Assembly: GCA_030220185.1 (NCBI GenBank)
Contig: JASPKZ010001598.1
Span: 467,001-531,000, forward strand
From: Diploptera punctata
Lineage: Eukaryota; Arthropoda; Insecta; Blattodea; Blaberidae
Length of the DNA: 64,000 nt
Direction: 5' to 3'
Below, one piece after another: positions 51,565 through 62,304 of this stretch; within the stretch, counting starts at the first letter, position 1, and every line of letters begins with the position of its first letter. The notes under the pieces are model-generated. The model did no database searches, was not told the DNA's origin, and saw only the letters and a program-made list of their open reading frames with translations. The position numbers and the translations under genes were made by a program.

Positions 51565-51967
51565 TCATCATCATCATCATCACTCCAGGGATTAGGCAAT
51601 TGCCCGTTCCGACTTCATATTGCATCAGCCCAACGTCTTCTAGGTCTTCCAACATCACGCCTTCCTCTTGCTTGATAATTTCTGGCTAACAATGGATATC
51701 TCTCCTTACTCATTCCATCCATGTGATCAATCCACTTCTGTCTGTAATTTGTGACTTTATCCAATAAAGACTGTACTTTAAATTCTTCTCTTATATCCTC
51801 ATTTCTTATTCTATCAAGTCTTGTACATCCTTTTACTTGTCTTAGGAACCGCATCTCTGCCGTCTGTATTCTATCGTTCTGTCTTTTCACTGGAGCCCAA
51901 GTTTCACATCCATACAATATTGTGGGAACCGCCATAACATTATACATTTCTATCTTATAAAGCTAAA
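51565..51967 (-). mobile_element. LINE-B with GAT tail and TSD
   Basis: Tail ATCATCATCATCATCATCA. AAGCTTTTATTA duplicated at 51553-51564 and 51968-51979; it landed at the 5' truncation point of the LINE-A/LINE-B junction. Confidence 0.85.
51615..51947 (-). pseudogene. LINE-B C-terminal domain
   Basis: 110 codons, natural stop: MAVPTILYGCETWAPVKRQ (5-23), IQTAEMRFLRQVKGCTRLDR (28-47), NEDIREEFKVQS, NYRQKWIDHMDGMS and RGRRDVGRPRRRW (93-105). Open throughout, RT palm not included. Confidence 0.85.
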
Positions 51968-52308
51968 AAGCTTTTATTAAATACGCTAAATAAATTGAAT
52001 TGACTAACTGCGGCAGAAAATACATTTATGAGACGTACTGCGGGTTACTCAAGAACAGACCATGAAAGAAATTCTGAGATTCTCAAGAATTACAAACAGA
52101 ATCAGTCATGGAATATGTAAAAAAAATACAGAAACAACTGGAAATCTCACGTAAGAAAAATGAACAGAACAAGAATACCACGTCAAATCTTAAATTAACA
52201 GCCACCAGGCAAGAGATCTTTGGGCAGAACCTTCAAACGTTGGATTGAGACCGTAACAGACCACTAGGTCTATCACATGAAAGGAAGAAGAAGAAGAAGA
52301 AGAAGAAG
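51968..52308 (+). mobile_element. LINE-B 3' end, sense
   Basis: NTFMRRTAGYSRTDHERNSE then NWKSHVRKMNRTRIPRQIL, GKRSFGR and FKRWIE codons, GAA-repeat tail. Frameshifts present. Confidence 0.75.
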
Positions 52309-52745
52309 ATGTATCTTATAAGATACTTCGTCAATTTAAGGGTTAATTGAATTGCACGGTGTTCATTACGAAAACCAAACATGGCAGTTGCTAGAATCAA
52401 TTTTTAATTTTAGATTTCAGCTAGATCCTTTTCTAATGGTCTCGCTGATTTTTGGAAAATGCCATCCTCAGTTTATTTTTATAGCATGGAGGTGTACTGA
52501 GTTTGTATAATTATAGGCTTTCACGGTCGGCGTCTTGATCCCTGTTTGGTTCGTATTCCGGCCTAAATGACCGTGATACAGTTTTTTTTTTTCGAAAAAA
52601 ACCGGATCACGGTCATGTCCTGACTTTTTGAAACATCGAAAATTCCGTTTACTAGTGCGATTTTTAATTTCCGTTTCAAATTAACTCCTACAACTTACCT
52701 ATAGCCTGATTTTGCTGATTAGAATTTTCAGTTAATTGCTATAGG
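52309..52745. other. No gene; PLE-like terminal motif at 52513-52530
   Basis: ATAGGCTTTCACGGTCGGCG is the reverse of the CGGCCGTGAAAGCC motif at 19.18 and 49.15 kb, suggesting an old PLE end. Otherwise unrecognised. Confidence 0.35.
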
Positions 52746-52826
52746 GCAGGACAGAGAGGAATGGCGTTTGGTTTCCGGAAGACGGCGGCAGCTGCCACGA
52801 TACCGGATGATGATGATTATGATGAT
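52746..52826 (+). mobile_element. 81-bp LINE 3' end with GAT tail
   Basis: Encodes QDREEWRLVSGRRRQLPR before GATGATGATGATTATGATGAT. GCTATAGG duplicated at 52738-52745 and 52827-52834. Confidence 0.75.
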
Positions 52827-52834
52827 GCTATAGG

Positions 52835-53354
52835 CCAAGTTTGGTTTCGATGAAACAAGAATTGTCACCGCTAATGCGTTAAGGGACACACACATATATA
52901 ATCCTAGACCAATATAGCCTATAGGCCTATATATTTTTTATCATGGTAATTTTCGGTGTTTACTAGATAGTACCGGTGAAGATCTGCACATTTAAAAACA
53001 TCTATAATAAGAACAACCGCAATAGCTTCATTCCATCAGAAATCGCTAACTACGAAAATCTAGGTGTATGTGGAAGATAGGACTAATATTGGAAGAACCT
53101 TAGGGAACTGGATCATTTGACTCAGTATAGGGACCAAAAGAAGCTATTAAATTCAACGTTGGTATTGCAAATTTCGTAAAGAATAGAAGTAAGTTTGAGA
53201 TAATTAAACTTTCAAAATTCTGAAATAAGTTATTATAGACACTAAACACTTGGTTCTATATAAATAAATCTTGTGGAGTTTATTGACTCACGTTATATTA
53301 GGCTTCCCCACAATTAGAGACAGACTAATTTATGTTTTAAGAAATAATGCCTTA
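52835..53354. other. No recognised gene
   Basis: AT-rich; no motif beyond one TAGGCCTA near 52921. Confidence 0.4.
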
Positions 53355-53635
53355 ATTTCTTCTTCTTCTTCTTTTTCTTCTTAAACATAATTTGTAGGAT
53401 TTTCATCCTGTTTATTTCCAAAATCACTCCTCGGAGGAAGACGTATTAGATGTGCATGCACTATCTATCCATCTCTTGGCTGGTCTTCCTCCTGTTCTTC
53501 TCCCGTCCATTAGTGTATCTTCTTTAGCTCTTTTTGCAAGTCGGTTTTCTTCCATTCTTTCTATATGACCTTTCCAATATTTCCATGAAAACGGGCTAGC
53601 AACCCACTTCAAGGTGTATCTTATACATTGCTCGC
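53355..53635 (-). mobile_element. LINE-B-like C-terminal fragment
   Basis: Minus strand: KYWKGHIERMEENRLAKRAK then RRTGGRPAKRWIDSA (53424-53612), tail TTC-rich at 53358-53380. The GRPxKRW block identifies it. Confidence 0.7.
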
Positions 53636-53826
53636 AGTCCCAAGGATTAAGCCTCGGATCAAAGACCTTAATTTCTGTGTTTTGTGAAATACAAATGATT
53701 TATTTTAATCTAGATACTTCTGAACAACAATTTTAATACCAAGCGAATTTTCTCAAGCAACAGAGTATGAGATTCGTAGGCTATTCGTAGGGCCAAGCTC
53801 ATACCCCAGTGTTGACTTATCTGAGG

Positions 53827-53828
<2 letters not shown>

Positions 53829-53922
<94 letters not shown>

Positions 53923-53933
53923 TCTCTCTCTCC
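53829..53933. repeat. CT then CA microsatellite
   Basis: About 33 CT units followed by about 10 AC units and a few CT. Glu/Arg frames are artefacts. Confidence 0.95.
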
Positions 53934-54015
53934 TCTCTTTTTTTTAATCGATAAGAACTAGGTTGGAATTTCGCTACAAACATTCATTTAGACCTAATCA
54001 CAATCATCATATTAA

Positions 54016-55095
54016 TAATAGGCTTCTTCTTCTTCTTCTTCCTTTCCAGGATTATGTCAATGCGACCTGTTCCGGTCTCAAGTCCATCTTTTCTTGGCCG
54101 TCCCAAAGATCTTTTTCCATGTGGTTTGTAGGTGTTGATCTTTTTGGGCAATCTTGTATTGTCCATTCTGTCTAAATGTTATTTCCATTGGTATTTGTGC
54201 TCTTCTAGTTTATCGACTATTGAAAATATCTCCAGTTCATTTCTTAATGTTTCATTGTGTAATCTATCCATGGGTGTACATCCTTTTAGGGATCTTAAAA
54301 ATTTCATTTCAGTGCCTTGAATGTGTGAGACATCTTTTTTGTAAGTTCCCAAGATTTGAACCATATGAAAGAACAGGAACAGCCATAATTTTATAAAACC
54401 TGAGCTGTCTTCGAGTCTTTCGGAGGGTTCTTCTTATGGTGCCACACATCATTTGATATCGGTTTAATTTGTTATGTAGGCCTATATCCCATTCGTAGCT
54501 GTATGTTATATCCGAACCATGATAGTTAAAGTGTGCTATCTGTTCTATTATTTCTTTACTGATTACTATTTTTGCTCTGACTGGCTCTTTGCCCAGAAAC
54601 CCATAATTTTAGTTTTTGAAGTTGAGACTTTGAGATTATAATAGAGTCCTAATTGATTCAATATGTAAATGGCTCTTTGTAAATCATCCTCTGACTTCTG
54701 TATAATTACCAGATCGACTGCATAATTAAAATATTCATATAGGCCTACATTTCCTTATTAATTTGTATTCCTATCGAACTTGATTTTTTTCTATTTTCGT
54801 ATAACCTCGTCAAAATATATATTAAACAATGTAGGTGATAAAGTACACCCTTGTCGAACTCCTTGATTTATTAAAATTTCTTCACTGGAATAATTATTTA
54901 AATGAAGGATAATTTACGTTTCATTATAAATACTTTATATTCTTTCTATAAGTTGAGCCGGGTACCCTCTTGCCTTCATTATTTCCCACAATTTTCTTCT
55001 TATCACCTTATCAACGGCTTTTTCAAGATCAACGAAAGCTAAATATGTGGGTAAATTGAATTCTCGTCTATTTTCTGTTATCTGTTTCATAATAG
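54016..55095 (-). mobile_element. LINE-B, long copy with a dead RT box
   Basis: Antisense, TTC-type tail (54022-54042). C-terminal blocks: HGKRSLGRPRKDG (about 54095-54130), EMKFLRSLKGCTPMDRLHNE (54179-54340). RT region: NQGVRQGCTLSPTLFNIYF (about 54840-54890) and YLAFVDLEKAVDKV (about 55005-55050, motif A). Motif C reads YAVD (54713-54724) instead of YADD. Frames are broken several times. Confidence 0.8.
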
Positions 55096-55098
55096 GCC

Positions 55099-55245
55099 AT
55101 CATTAAAATTAAACCTGTGAACGTCTTCAGAAAAACCATGAAAGACTTAAGTGAAGCAGACAAGCCTACCAAAATATTTCCAATAACCTTCAAAGTTATA
55201 AATAGAGAAGCTTCTTTAAGTCTTAGCGAACGTAAGATGGCATAG
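55099..55245 (+). pseudogene. Unrecognised coding remnant
   Basis: 48 codons open to a stop: IIKIKPVNVFRKTMKDLSEA, then DKPTKIFPITFKVINREASL and SLSERKMA. Protein-like composition, adjacent to a LINE-B 5' truncation. No family recognised; could be chance. Confidence 0.3.
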
Positions 55246-56449
55246 GCAAATAAAAAGTTCTATTCTGTAGGATGTGAACAGGGGTAACGAGGGGGTTGGC
55301 GGGGTGGACCCCTAATAATTCTGGACAGGATATGATCATAGATATGAAATAGATTGCAGGGTACTGAATAAAATTCTAATTTTTTATGATGATTCCCAAA
55401 AAAACATTAAAAAACCGATATCAAACAGATTGTAGGGTAAATAAAATTATATTTTTTATCATGACCCAAAGAACATAAAAAACTGAAGGTTTAAATCTAT
55501 ATTTTCAAGGTACATTTTTGTAACATTTTGAGTGTAACATATTTTCGATATCCTCAGAAAAAAAAATCATTTTATCTGATATAAATCTAAAAGTCTTTAT
55601 TTTAAAAATCAGGCCTACATCAAGCACACCTAAAAATACCAAACAAAAGCTAAACTATTTGATCATTAAAACATCATCACCATAGACATCAAGGTCCACT
55701 CCGTCTCAAATTAGTTTCTATACCAACTCTTCAAGGATCGCCCTACATTTATTTTTCCTTTTCTATTCAAGTTACAGCGGCTTTCGCTATCCTAAACTCC
55801 GGCATCTATTGTATTTGATCTCCACTTCACATCGTTTTGTACTTTTGAACAATAGATGCAATTTATTCTATATTTAATTCATCTGTACTATCTACGAGCT
55901 ATAACCTATTATCTTTGTGATATAACGATTTCTAATCTGATAAAAATCAGATAAAACTCATTTTTTGGTGATTCGATTTGCCGTAAGTGGTTTGATGTTA
56001 AGATCCAGCGTTAATTTACGTTTAGGCCTAATGCCAAATGTAATGCAACTAAGCTTACTTAACAAACTTTTAGTAATGTTTGTATCTGTACAATACGCTC
56101 TAATGTTTTGTAAGTAGTAGGCTATATATTTAACAATACTGTCTAAATGTATTTAGAATTATGCCTATTTGGACGTTTTCAGATTTACTGTAGCTTAAAT
56201 TAAATATTAGAAATTTGAAGGCATTTATTTGTTTAATTATTTCACATTATATTACACTTTAGCTCTTCTGTCTTTATTATTTATAATGATATTTTATTTC
56301 TGGAAATATTTATAATGTAGGCCTATTTACGAGCAGCATGGGTTGACTTATTGCCTGATACTTACATTCAATTTTCTGTTCACCCTGTAATAATCTGATA
56401 AAATCAGCAAAACATAATTTTGGAAATTTTACATTGTTAATATATCAAT
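55246..56449. other. No recognised gene
   Basis: 1.2 kb of AT-rich sequence; TAGGCCTA at about 56023 and 56321. Nothing else supported. Confidence 0.45.
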
Positions 56450-56762
56450 GCCCACCGCTGTGGTTTCAAGGTAGTGTGCTGCCTTGTCACACAGCGGGCC
56501 CGGGTTCGATCCCCGGTCGGGGCAGTTTTTCTGGGTGAGGTTTTTATCGTGGTTTTTCCTCATCTGTAAGACAAATGTCAGGAAAACATTAAGGCCCAAA
56601 AGGTCCCCCAAATCATATGGCCACCATCATCCTTCACCGGTGTGGAAAGCAACGGGAAGCTACCACACCTACAATTTCCTAGTAAAGCTGCAAGCATAGC
56701 ATGAAAATGCTATGATTGCAGTGAAGGACCTGCCTTCGGGCAGAATTACTATGGATGGATGG
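56450..56762 (+). mobile_element. SINE-1, best preserved sense copy
   Basis: Head GCTGTGGTTTCAAGGTAGTG, B box GGTTCGATCCCC, hairpins CATAGCAT-GAAA-ATGCTATG (56695-56714) and CTGCCTTCGGGCAG (56730-56743), tail ATGGATGGATGG. Confidence 0.9.
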
Positions 56763-56903
56763 AATATATAAATAATATTTAAAATCAATACTGCCTACAA
56801 AAAAAATTAAATATTATAGGCCTAAAAATACGCCTAATACTTAGAATATTATTTAAAATCATAACTGCCTGCCAAAAAAATGTATGCTTAATAAAATTAA
56901 TAC
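56763..56903. repeat. Short tandem repeat with about 45-75-bp units
   Basis: TAATATTTAAAATCAATACTGCCT is echoed by ATTATTTAAAATCATAACTGCC at 56850 and again after the LINE-A at 57640-57662, so the LINE landed within a small tandem repeat. Confidence 0.6.
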
Positions 56904-57633
56904 TTACTCACTTACTCACTGGCACTATCGAACCCGTAGGTTCATGGCCGCACGGACATAAGCTCTCCATACAACCCTATCCTGAGCTAATGCTTTCCAA
57001 TCATTCCCTGTATAATCTACTTCCCTCAAATCATAGTTAATGTTATTCTCCCACCTCATTCTTGGTCTAACAACTGGGCGTTTTTCCTCTGGCTTTCCTA
57101 CAAGAAGTTTCCATGCAAGTCTTTCATTCCCCATACGTGCAACATGTCCTGCCTATCGCAGTCTACGAGACTTAACTGTTCTTATTATATCTGGCTTCCT
57201 ATAAGGACCATGTAGTTCATTGTTATGTAGTCTTCTCCATTCACCTGTCTGTTCATCTCTCTTTGGTCCAAAAATTTTCCTAAGAACTTTATTCTCAAAT
57301 ACTCGTAATCTCCTTTCCTCCCTTAAAGTAAGAGTCCATGTTTCACACCCATATAATATAACTGGTAGAATAATAGTTTTATATATTTTCAGCTTAACGT
57401 TTTTTGAAAGGAATTGGGACATCAAAAGTCTCTGCAATGCATAATAGCAGGCATTTCCAGAATTGAGCCTATGTTTAATTTCTTTGTGCATCTCATTCCT
57501 ATTAGTGATTATTGTTCCTAGGTATTTGAATTCAGCCACTTCCTCAAAATTTCCCTCATTTGTCATTAGCTGTCCATTTCCATTATATAATGTATTTCTA
57601 CGTGTGACCATGTATTTAGTTTTACTAATACTT
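56904..57633 (-). mobile_element. LINE-A, nearly intact C-terminal copy
   Basis: Antisense; TACTTACTCACTTACTCACT tail, hairpin intact. Coding split in two open pieces by one indel near 57150. Confidence 0.9.
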
Positions 57634-57653
57634 AGAATATTATTTAAAATCAT
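57153..57653 (-). pseudogene. LINE-A post-palm RT fragment
   Basis: 166 codons: THRNTLYNGNGQLMTNEG-like region at about 13-32 (here TRRNTLYNGNG), EEVAEFKYLGTIITNR at 37-52, LPVILYGCETWTLTLREERR at 95-114, FENKVLRKIFGPKRDEQTGE at about 118-137 and KPDIIRTVKSRRLR at the end. It continues after a frameshift as 56925-57134 (MGNERLAWKLLVGKPEEKRP, RPRMRWENNINYDLREVDYT, ending NLRVR). Lacks YADD. Confidence 0.85.
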
Positions 57654-58085
57654 AACTGCCTACCAAAAGAAAAGAAAAGATAATAAGATTAATTCTAATC
57701 TACTAAATAAGACGTTAATCATTAAACAAATTTAATGATATTGTCAATACAACCATTCAAAACTGCGATGAAATTAGAGACACATGTCTTACTCTGTGGT
57801 TGATGTCAGCTCTAAGTTTTCCATTGAGGGAAGTATTTATTTCTTAAAGATTTCATTACTAACATAAACACGTCTACAGCAAGTGAATAAAGGCTACTAT
57901 TAAACTAACTAACTGTACTAATTTCCGTGTACACTGGATTAGTTTACAGTTTATTGGATAATCTGACGCCCCATAAGGATAGGCTAAGTTGGCTATTCTG
58001 TTTACACAATACTAATTAATATTTTCAATTGTAAATATGACAATTATATCAACTTCTCATTCAATTCTAAGCCATTTCTCACATT
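57634..58085. other. No recognised gene
   Basis: AT-rich spacer between two LINE-A copies. Confidence 0.4.
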
Positions 58086-58772
58086 ACTTACTTACTCGCT
58101 GGCACTATCGAACCCGTAGGTTCATGACCGCGCGGACATAAGCTCTCCATACATCCCTATCCTGAGCTAATGCTTTCCAATCATTTCCTGTATAATCTAC
58201 TTCCCTCAAATCATAGTTAATGTTATTCTTCCACCTCATTCTTGGTCTACCAACTGGGGTTTTCCCTCTGGCTTTCCTACAAGAAGCTTCCATACAAGTC
58301 TTTCATTCTCCATACGTGCAACATGTCCTGCCCATCGCAGTCTACGAGACTTAACTGTTCTTATTATATCTGGCTTCCTATAAAGACCATGTAGTTCATT
58401 GTTATGTAGTCTTCTCCATTCACCTGTCTGTTCACCTTTCCTTGGTCCAAAAATTTTTCTAACTACTTTATTCTCAAATAATTGTAATCTCCTTCCCTCT
58501 CTTAAAGTAAGAGTCCATGTTTCGCACTCATTTAATATAACTGGTAGAATAATAGTTTTATATATTTTCAGTTTAACGTTTTTGAAAGGAGTTGGGACAT
58601 CAAGAGTCTCTATAATGCATAATAGCACGGATTTCCAGAATTGAGCCTATGTTTAATTTCTTTGTGCATCTCATTCCTATTTGTGATTATTGTTCCTAGG
58701 TATTTGAATTCAGCCACTTCCTCAAAATTTCCCTCATTTGTCATTAGCTGTCCATTTCCATTATATAATGAA
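58086..58772 (-). mobile_element. LINE-A copy
   Basis: Antisense, TTACTTACTTACTCGCTGGC tail. 58236-58628 reads NVKLKIYKTIILPVILNECE (tyrosine-glycine of YGCE changed to NE), FENKVVRKIFGPRKGEQ and RLRWAGHVARM; 58105-58293 overlaps with VGRPRMRWKNNINYD to NLRVR after a 1-2-bp shift. Ends at the first bases of a Helitron-like repeat. Confidence 0.85.
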
Positions 58773-59975
58773 TTATCTTTATTTATAAAAGTGGGTGTCT
58801 GTCTGTCTGTCTGTCTGTCTGTCCTTTATGTAGACAACTCGAAATCTATTCGACTGATTTGAATGGAGTTTTTTTACATCATTTAGAGGATTTTTCTGGG
58901 ACAATTAACGTAGGGCCTATATAACATATTACCCTATGTAACCGTATGTAGGAAGGCATCGGTACACTAAAAAAGTCACGTTTAGGACCCTTAAATAGCT
59001 TAGGCCTACGCTGCCTAAACCATAACAAATATGCATACACGAAATAAATTGTACAGAATTGAACATCTAAGAAAAATCTATAAAAAAAAGTCCGCGACAG
59101 CATGTCTACCTTCTTCTTGTCCTCCTCTTTCTTCTTCTTTTTCTTCAATTTTTGGTTTAAGCATTAGTTGCCTGTTCCGTCTTCACTAATAGGTCTAAGA
59201 CTATCTCTTCCGAGGACGTCCGACATCTCTTCTTCCTCTCGGAAAATAATGTAAGATTTTATTTGGTAATGTACTTTCTTCCATTCTTTCTACATGTTCT
59301 TTCCACTGAATCTTGTTGTTAAATATATTTTCTTTTTTGGAGTAGATCTGCAGTTCTTGACGAATGTCCTCGTTTCTTATCTATTCCATTCTAGTGCATC
59401 CTTTTACTCTTCTTAAACATTTCATCTCGGCTGCTTGGATTTTACTTTCTTGTTTGGTAGTGATAATCTAAGGACTGCCATTGTTTTATAAAATTTTAAT
59501 TTTGTTTGTTTATGGGTTTCATTATTCAATGTTATATTTATTGTGCTACAAATAGCTTGAAACTGGCGAGTTTTATGTCAATATCTTCATCATATCCATA
59601 GGTGATATCACATCCTAAATATTTAAAGTGGGATACTTGTTCAATAATTTCGTATCTAATTATTATTTTTGCACGCAGAGTGTTTCTTGCACAATGTGTC
59701 TATCTTTTACGGATAATTCACAATAACCATTCTTGCTTTTCAGTTCATTGATGCCAAGAAGATTGGGATGGGTAAATTCCCGGGCAAGCGTAGTAACGAC
59801 CGGCGGGTATTTTTTTTACGGATAACTCACAATAATTTTTGTGCTCCTGGTAATCAACACAGGCTATCTAAAAATTACCATGTAAATTTACAATTATTTT
59901 TCTTTTTACTTATTCAACTAAACATAAAAACACATTTCATTTTTTTAGGCGTAGCAGCGCACACCGAATATTAGC
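58773..59975 (+). mobile_element. Helitron-like repeat (copy 2) split by LINE-B
   Basis: Starts TTATCTTTATTTATAAAAGT with a GTCT microsatellite (58796-58822), then GTCCGCGACAGCATGTC; resumes after the LINE at 59697. The 3' end GGCGTAGCAGCGCACACCGA, ATATTAGCAGG has the hairpin but CAGG instead of CTAG. Paralog: 39320-39895. Confidence 0.5.
59109..59696 (-). mobile_element. LINE-B inserted in the Helitron-like repeat
   Basis: Antisense, TTC-rich tail at 59110-59145. Encodes GRPRKR.. and KGCTRM.QIRNEDIRQELQ in broken frames, up to IIIRYEIIEQVSHFKYLG-like codons at 59590-59670. TGTCTA duplicated at 59103-59108 and 59697-59702; paralog 39630-39645 shows the uninterrupted site. Confidence 0.8.
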
Positions 59976-60001
59976 AGGTATTGAATAAAATCAACATAAT
60001 C

Positions 60002-60330
60002 AATTGATTTGATGATTACTTGATGAAAATCCATTATGATTAATGATTAAATAAAATAAAACTATTATAGTTTTATACGATTTTCATATTTATTTTAGGC
60101 CTAATAGAAATTCGTTACAGCTGTTTCAGTACTTTGTACCTTTTTCAAACGAATACTGAGTAGGCCAACAGGCCCAAATTTAACAGTTTTATTTTATTTA
60201 ATCATTAGAAATACTCAGTATTCGTCTGAAGAAAGTTCAAAGTACTGAAACAGCTGTAACGAATTTCTATGAAATTAAATATGAAAATCGTATAAAACTT
60301 TAATATTTTTATTTTATTTAATCATTAAAA
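60002..60330. mobile_element. Diverged PLE foldback with two hammerhead-like motifs
   Basis: Arms start CAATTGATTTGATGATTACT and end ATTTTTATTTTATTTAATCA; shorter relative of the 18-kb foldback without the coding tail. Core at 60226-60258 (plus): CTGAAGA, weak stem II, GAAA, CAGCTGTA. Core at 60114-60146 (minus) has TTGAAAA and is degenerate. Confidence 0.6.
60226..60258 (+). ncRNA. Hammerhead-like motif in 60-kb foldback
   Basis: Core boxes CTGAAGA and GAAA kept; stem II AGTTC/GTACT has a mismatch; the cleavage triplet is GTA, which is tolerated in hammerheads (N-U-H rule). Activity doubtful. Confidence 0.5.
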
Positions 60331-60874
60331 ATCAACATAGGCCTCTACATTTTCGTCAGGTAATTTTTCGCATATTGCAACAATATTTGTGAGTTTTTAC
60401 ACGCTTTATATTAGCTTGACCTGTATCTGTCTACGTAACGGAATCTTTCAACACGATTTTCACCCACTTAAAAACATTGGATCGAATTGAAAGTTTGTAT
60501 ACTTGTAAAGAACCAATGGCAATACAATAATTTCATTATTTGTTTCTAAGATCCTGTCTTATTTGATAAAATTGAATTTAATTATTGAGTAAGAAACCTT
60601 AAATAATTTTATGGGACGATAAGACCCTATAGAGTTTTATAATTTTATAAGTTAAATTGGTTGGATTATTATCTTAGTTTTTGAAGTTATTTTGTTGGGG
60701 CATCAAAATATCCCTTATACTAGACTTAAAATAATCTATTTTCACGTACAAGTCCCATAACCTATAAATAAGTTCTGGCCAGGATCATCAGGAAATCAAA
60801 AAACTAAAGGTCGGTATAACAGGTTGCGGACTTATTGACTTTTTAGTCCTTCGTTGCAAGAAATTAATTTATAT

Positions 60875-60965
60875 CCTCTGGTAGCTCAGTTGGTAGAGCG
60901 GTGGAATGTAGTGGTATATAAGTTTAAAAATCCATAGGCCGCTGGTTCAAATCCGGCCCGGAGGA
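60875..60965 (+). tRNA. tRNA-Tyr(GTA): tRNA-Tyr (GTA) with 18-nt intron
   Basis: Cloverleaf drawn by hand: acceptor CCTCTGG pairs with CCGGAGG (one G-T), discriminator A at 60965. D arm GCTCAGTTGGTAGAGC contains the A box; T arm GCTGG-TTCAAAT-CCGGC contains the B box. Anticodon stem GTGGA/TCCAT surrounds AAT... with anticodon GTA at 60908-60910. An 18-nt intron (60912-60929) lies after position 37, the canonical place, and tRNA-Tyr is typically intron-bearing in animals. Six T residues follow (60966-60971), a Pol III terminator. Without intron it is 73 nt. It lies in a repeated element, so it may be one of many copies. Confidence 0.88.
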
Positions 60966-60971
60966 TTTTTT
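60966..60971 (+). terminator. Pol III terminator of tRNA-Tyr
   Basis: TTTTTT directly after the discriminator base. The pseudogene copy has a nine-T run in the same place. Confidence 0.75.
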
Positions 60972-61205
60972 GGAAGAGTATTAGGCCTACTTTTATCTCT
61001 TACTACAATATTATCGAATTTAAAGATATTGACATTTTTATCTTATTCTGCAAAATATTAATCACAATTTTGTAAACTTACCACATTGTAATTTATCCAA
61101 AAAATATGAGAAGAATACGATTAACTGTAACTATTATCTATATTAAAAATTTAAAAATATTATAGTAAATTTAGATAATAATTTTAAAAAATGTAATTAT
61201 ATTCG

Positions 61206-61359
61206 AGGTGGGAGAATAACATTAACTATGATTTGAGGGAAGTAGATTATACAGGGAATGATTGGAAAGCATCATCTCAGGATAGGGATATATGGAGAGC
61301 TTATGTTCGCGCGGCCATGAACCTACGGGTTCGATAGTGCCAGTGAGTAAGTAAGTAAG
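61206..61359 (+). mobile_element. LINE-A 3' end with TSD
   Basis: Sense, GAGGTGGGAGAATAACATTA to hairpin and GTAAGTAAGTAAG tail. TATATTCG duplicated at 61198-61205 and 61360-61367. Confidence 0.85.
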
Positions 61360-61367
61360 TATATTCG

Positions 61368-62290
61368 TGCATCATCATCATCATAATTGGCTCGACAGCC
61401 CGATATGGGCCTTGGCCGCCTTCAGAAACCTGTGCCAGACTTCCCTGTTCTGCGCTTCATTCTTCCAGTTTTTTATTTTTAAAATTTTAATGTCTTGAAT
61501 TATACCATCCTCCCATCTTAATTTAGGTCTTCCAACTTTTCTGGCCAATAGTGGTTGTTCATTGTAAATTCTTTTTGTAATCCTTTTGTTGTCCATGCGA
61601 ATAATGTGTCCAGCCCATGCCAATCTATTAACTTTAACAAAATTCAAAATATCTGGCTGATTGTACAATTTATACAATTCATTATTGTATCTCTTTCTCC
61701 ATGCATTATTTTCTTTCACGGCACCAAAAATGGATCTCAGTATCTTCCTTTCAAAACGCCCCAATAATTCCTCATCAGATTTCAACATGGTCCAAGTTTC
61801 TGATGCGTAAGTTAACACTGGTCTAAGGAGAACTTTATACATGAGTATTTTTGTCTTTCTAGATATAAACTGAGATCTAAACATTTTCCTGAGTCCAAAA
61901 AAGCATTTGTTTGCAGCCATGATCCGTAGATGTATTTCAGCCGAAATGTCATTTCTACAATTTACCCTCAATCCCAGATAAATAAAGCTATGAACCAGTT
62001 CAAATTTATATGTGCCAACTTCCAAACTAGATGGGCACGCTTCACATTTACCTTTAATCACAGGCATATATTTTGTCTTGGCCTGGTTAATTTTAAGATT
62101 CATTCTTTTTGCTGCCTTCTCTAGGCTAATAAATGCATCCTTCATGGCTAATTGACTTCTTCCTATTATATCTATATCGTCGGCGTATGCAAGAATTTGC
62201 ACAGATTTATGAAAGATGGTTCCCCTTATATTAAGACCTGCGTAGACACTAAAAATATCGTAAGCAATTAAATTTTCATGGGATTCCGGT
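61368..62290 (-). mobile_element. LINE-D, long open copy
   Basis: Antisense, GAT-type tail (CATCATCATCATCA at 61370-61383). Coding described separately; upstream of the ATG the frame reads AGLNIRGTIFHKSVQILAY to about 62285, where it is truncated. Confidence 0.85.
61381..62202 (-). pseudogene. LINE-D reverse transcriptase, palm to C-terminus, uninterrupted
   Basis: 273 codons without a stop, the longest intact coding stretch in the window. YADDIDIIG at residues 6-14 (motif C, catalytic aspartates present), KINQAKTKYM at 37-46, FIYLGLRVN at 73-81, LLRPVLTYASETWTM at 125-139, LAWAGHIIRMDNKRI at 194-208, RKVGRPKLRWEDGI at 221-234 and NREVWHRFLKAAKAHIGL at 252-269, then a natural stop. RT motifs upstream and the endonuclease are missing because of 5' truncation. 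The open frame indicates a recent insertion. The listed ATG is internal. Confidence 0.85.
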
Positions 62291-62304
62291 TTATGACAAT
62301 CAAT

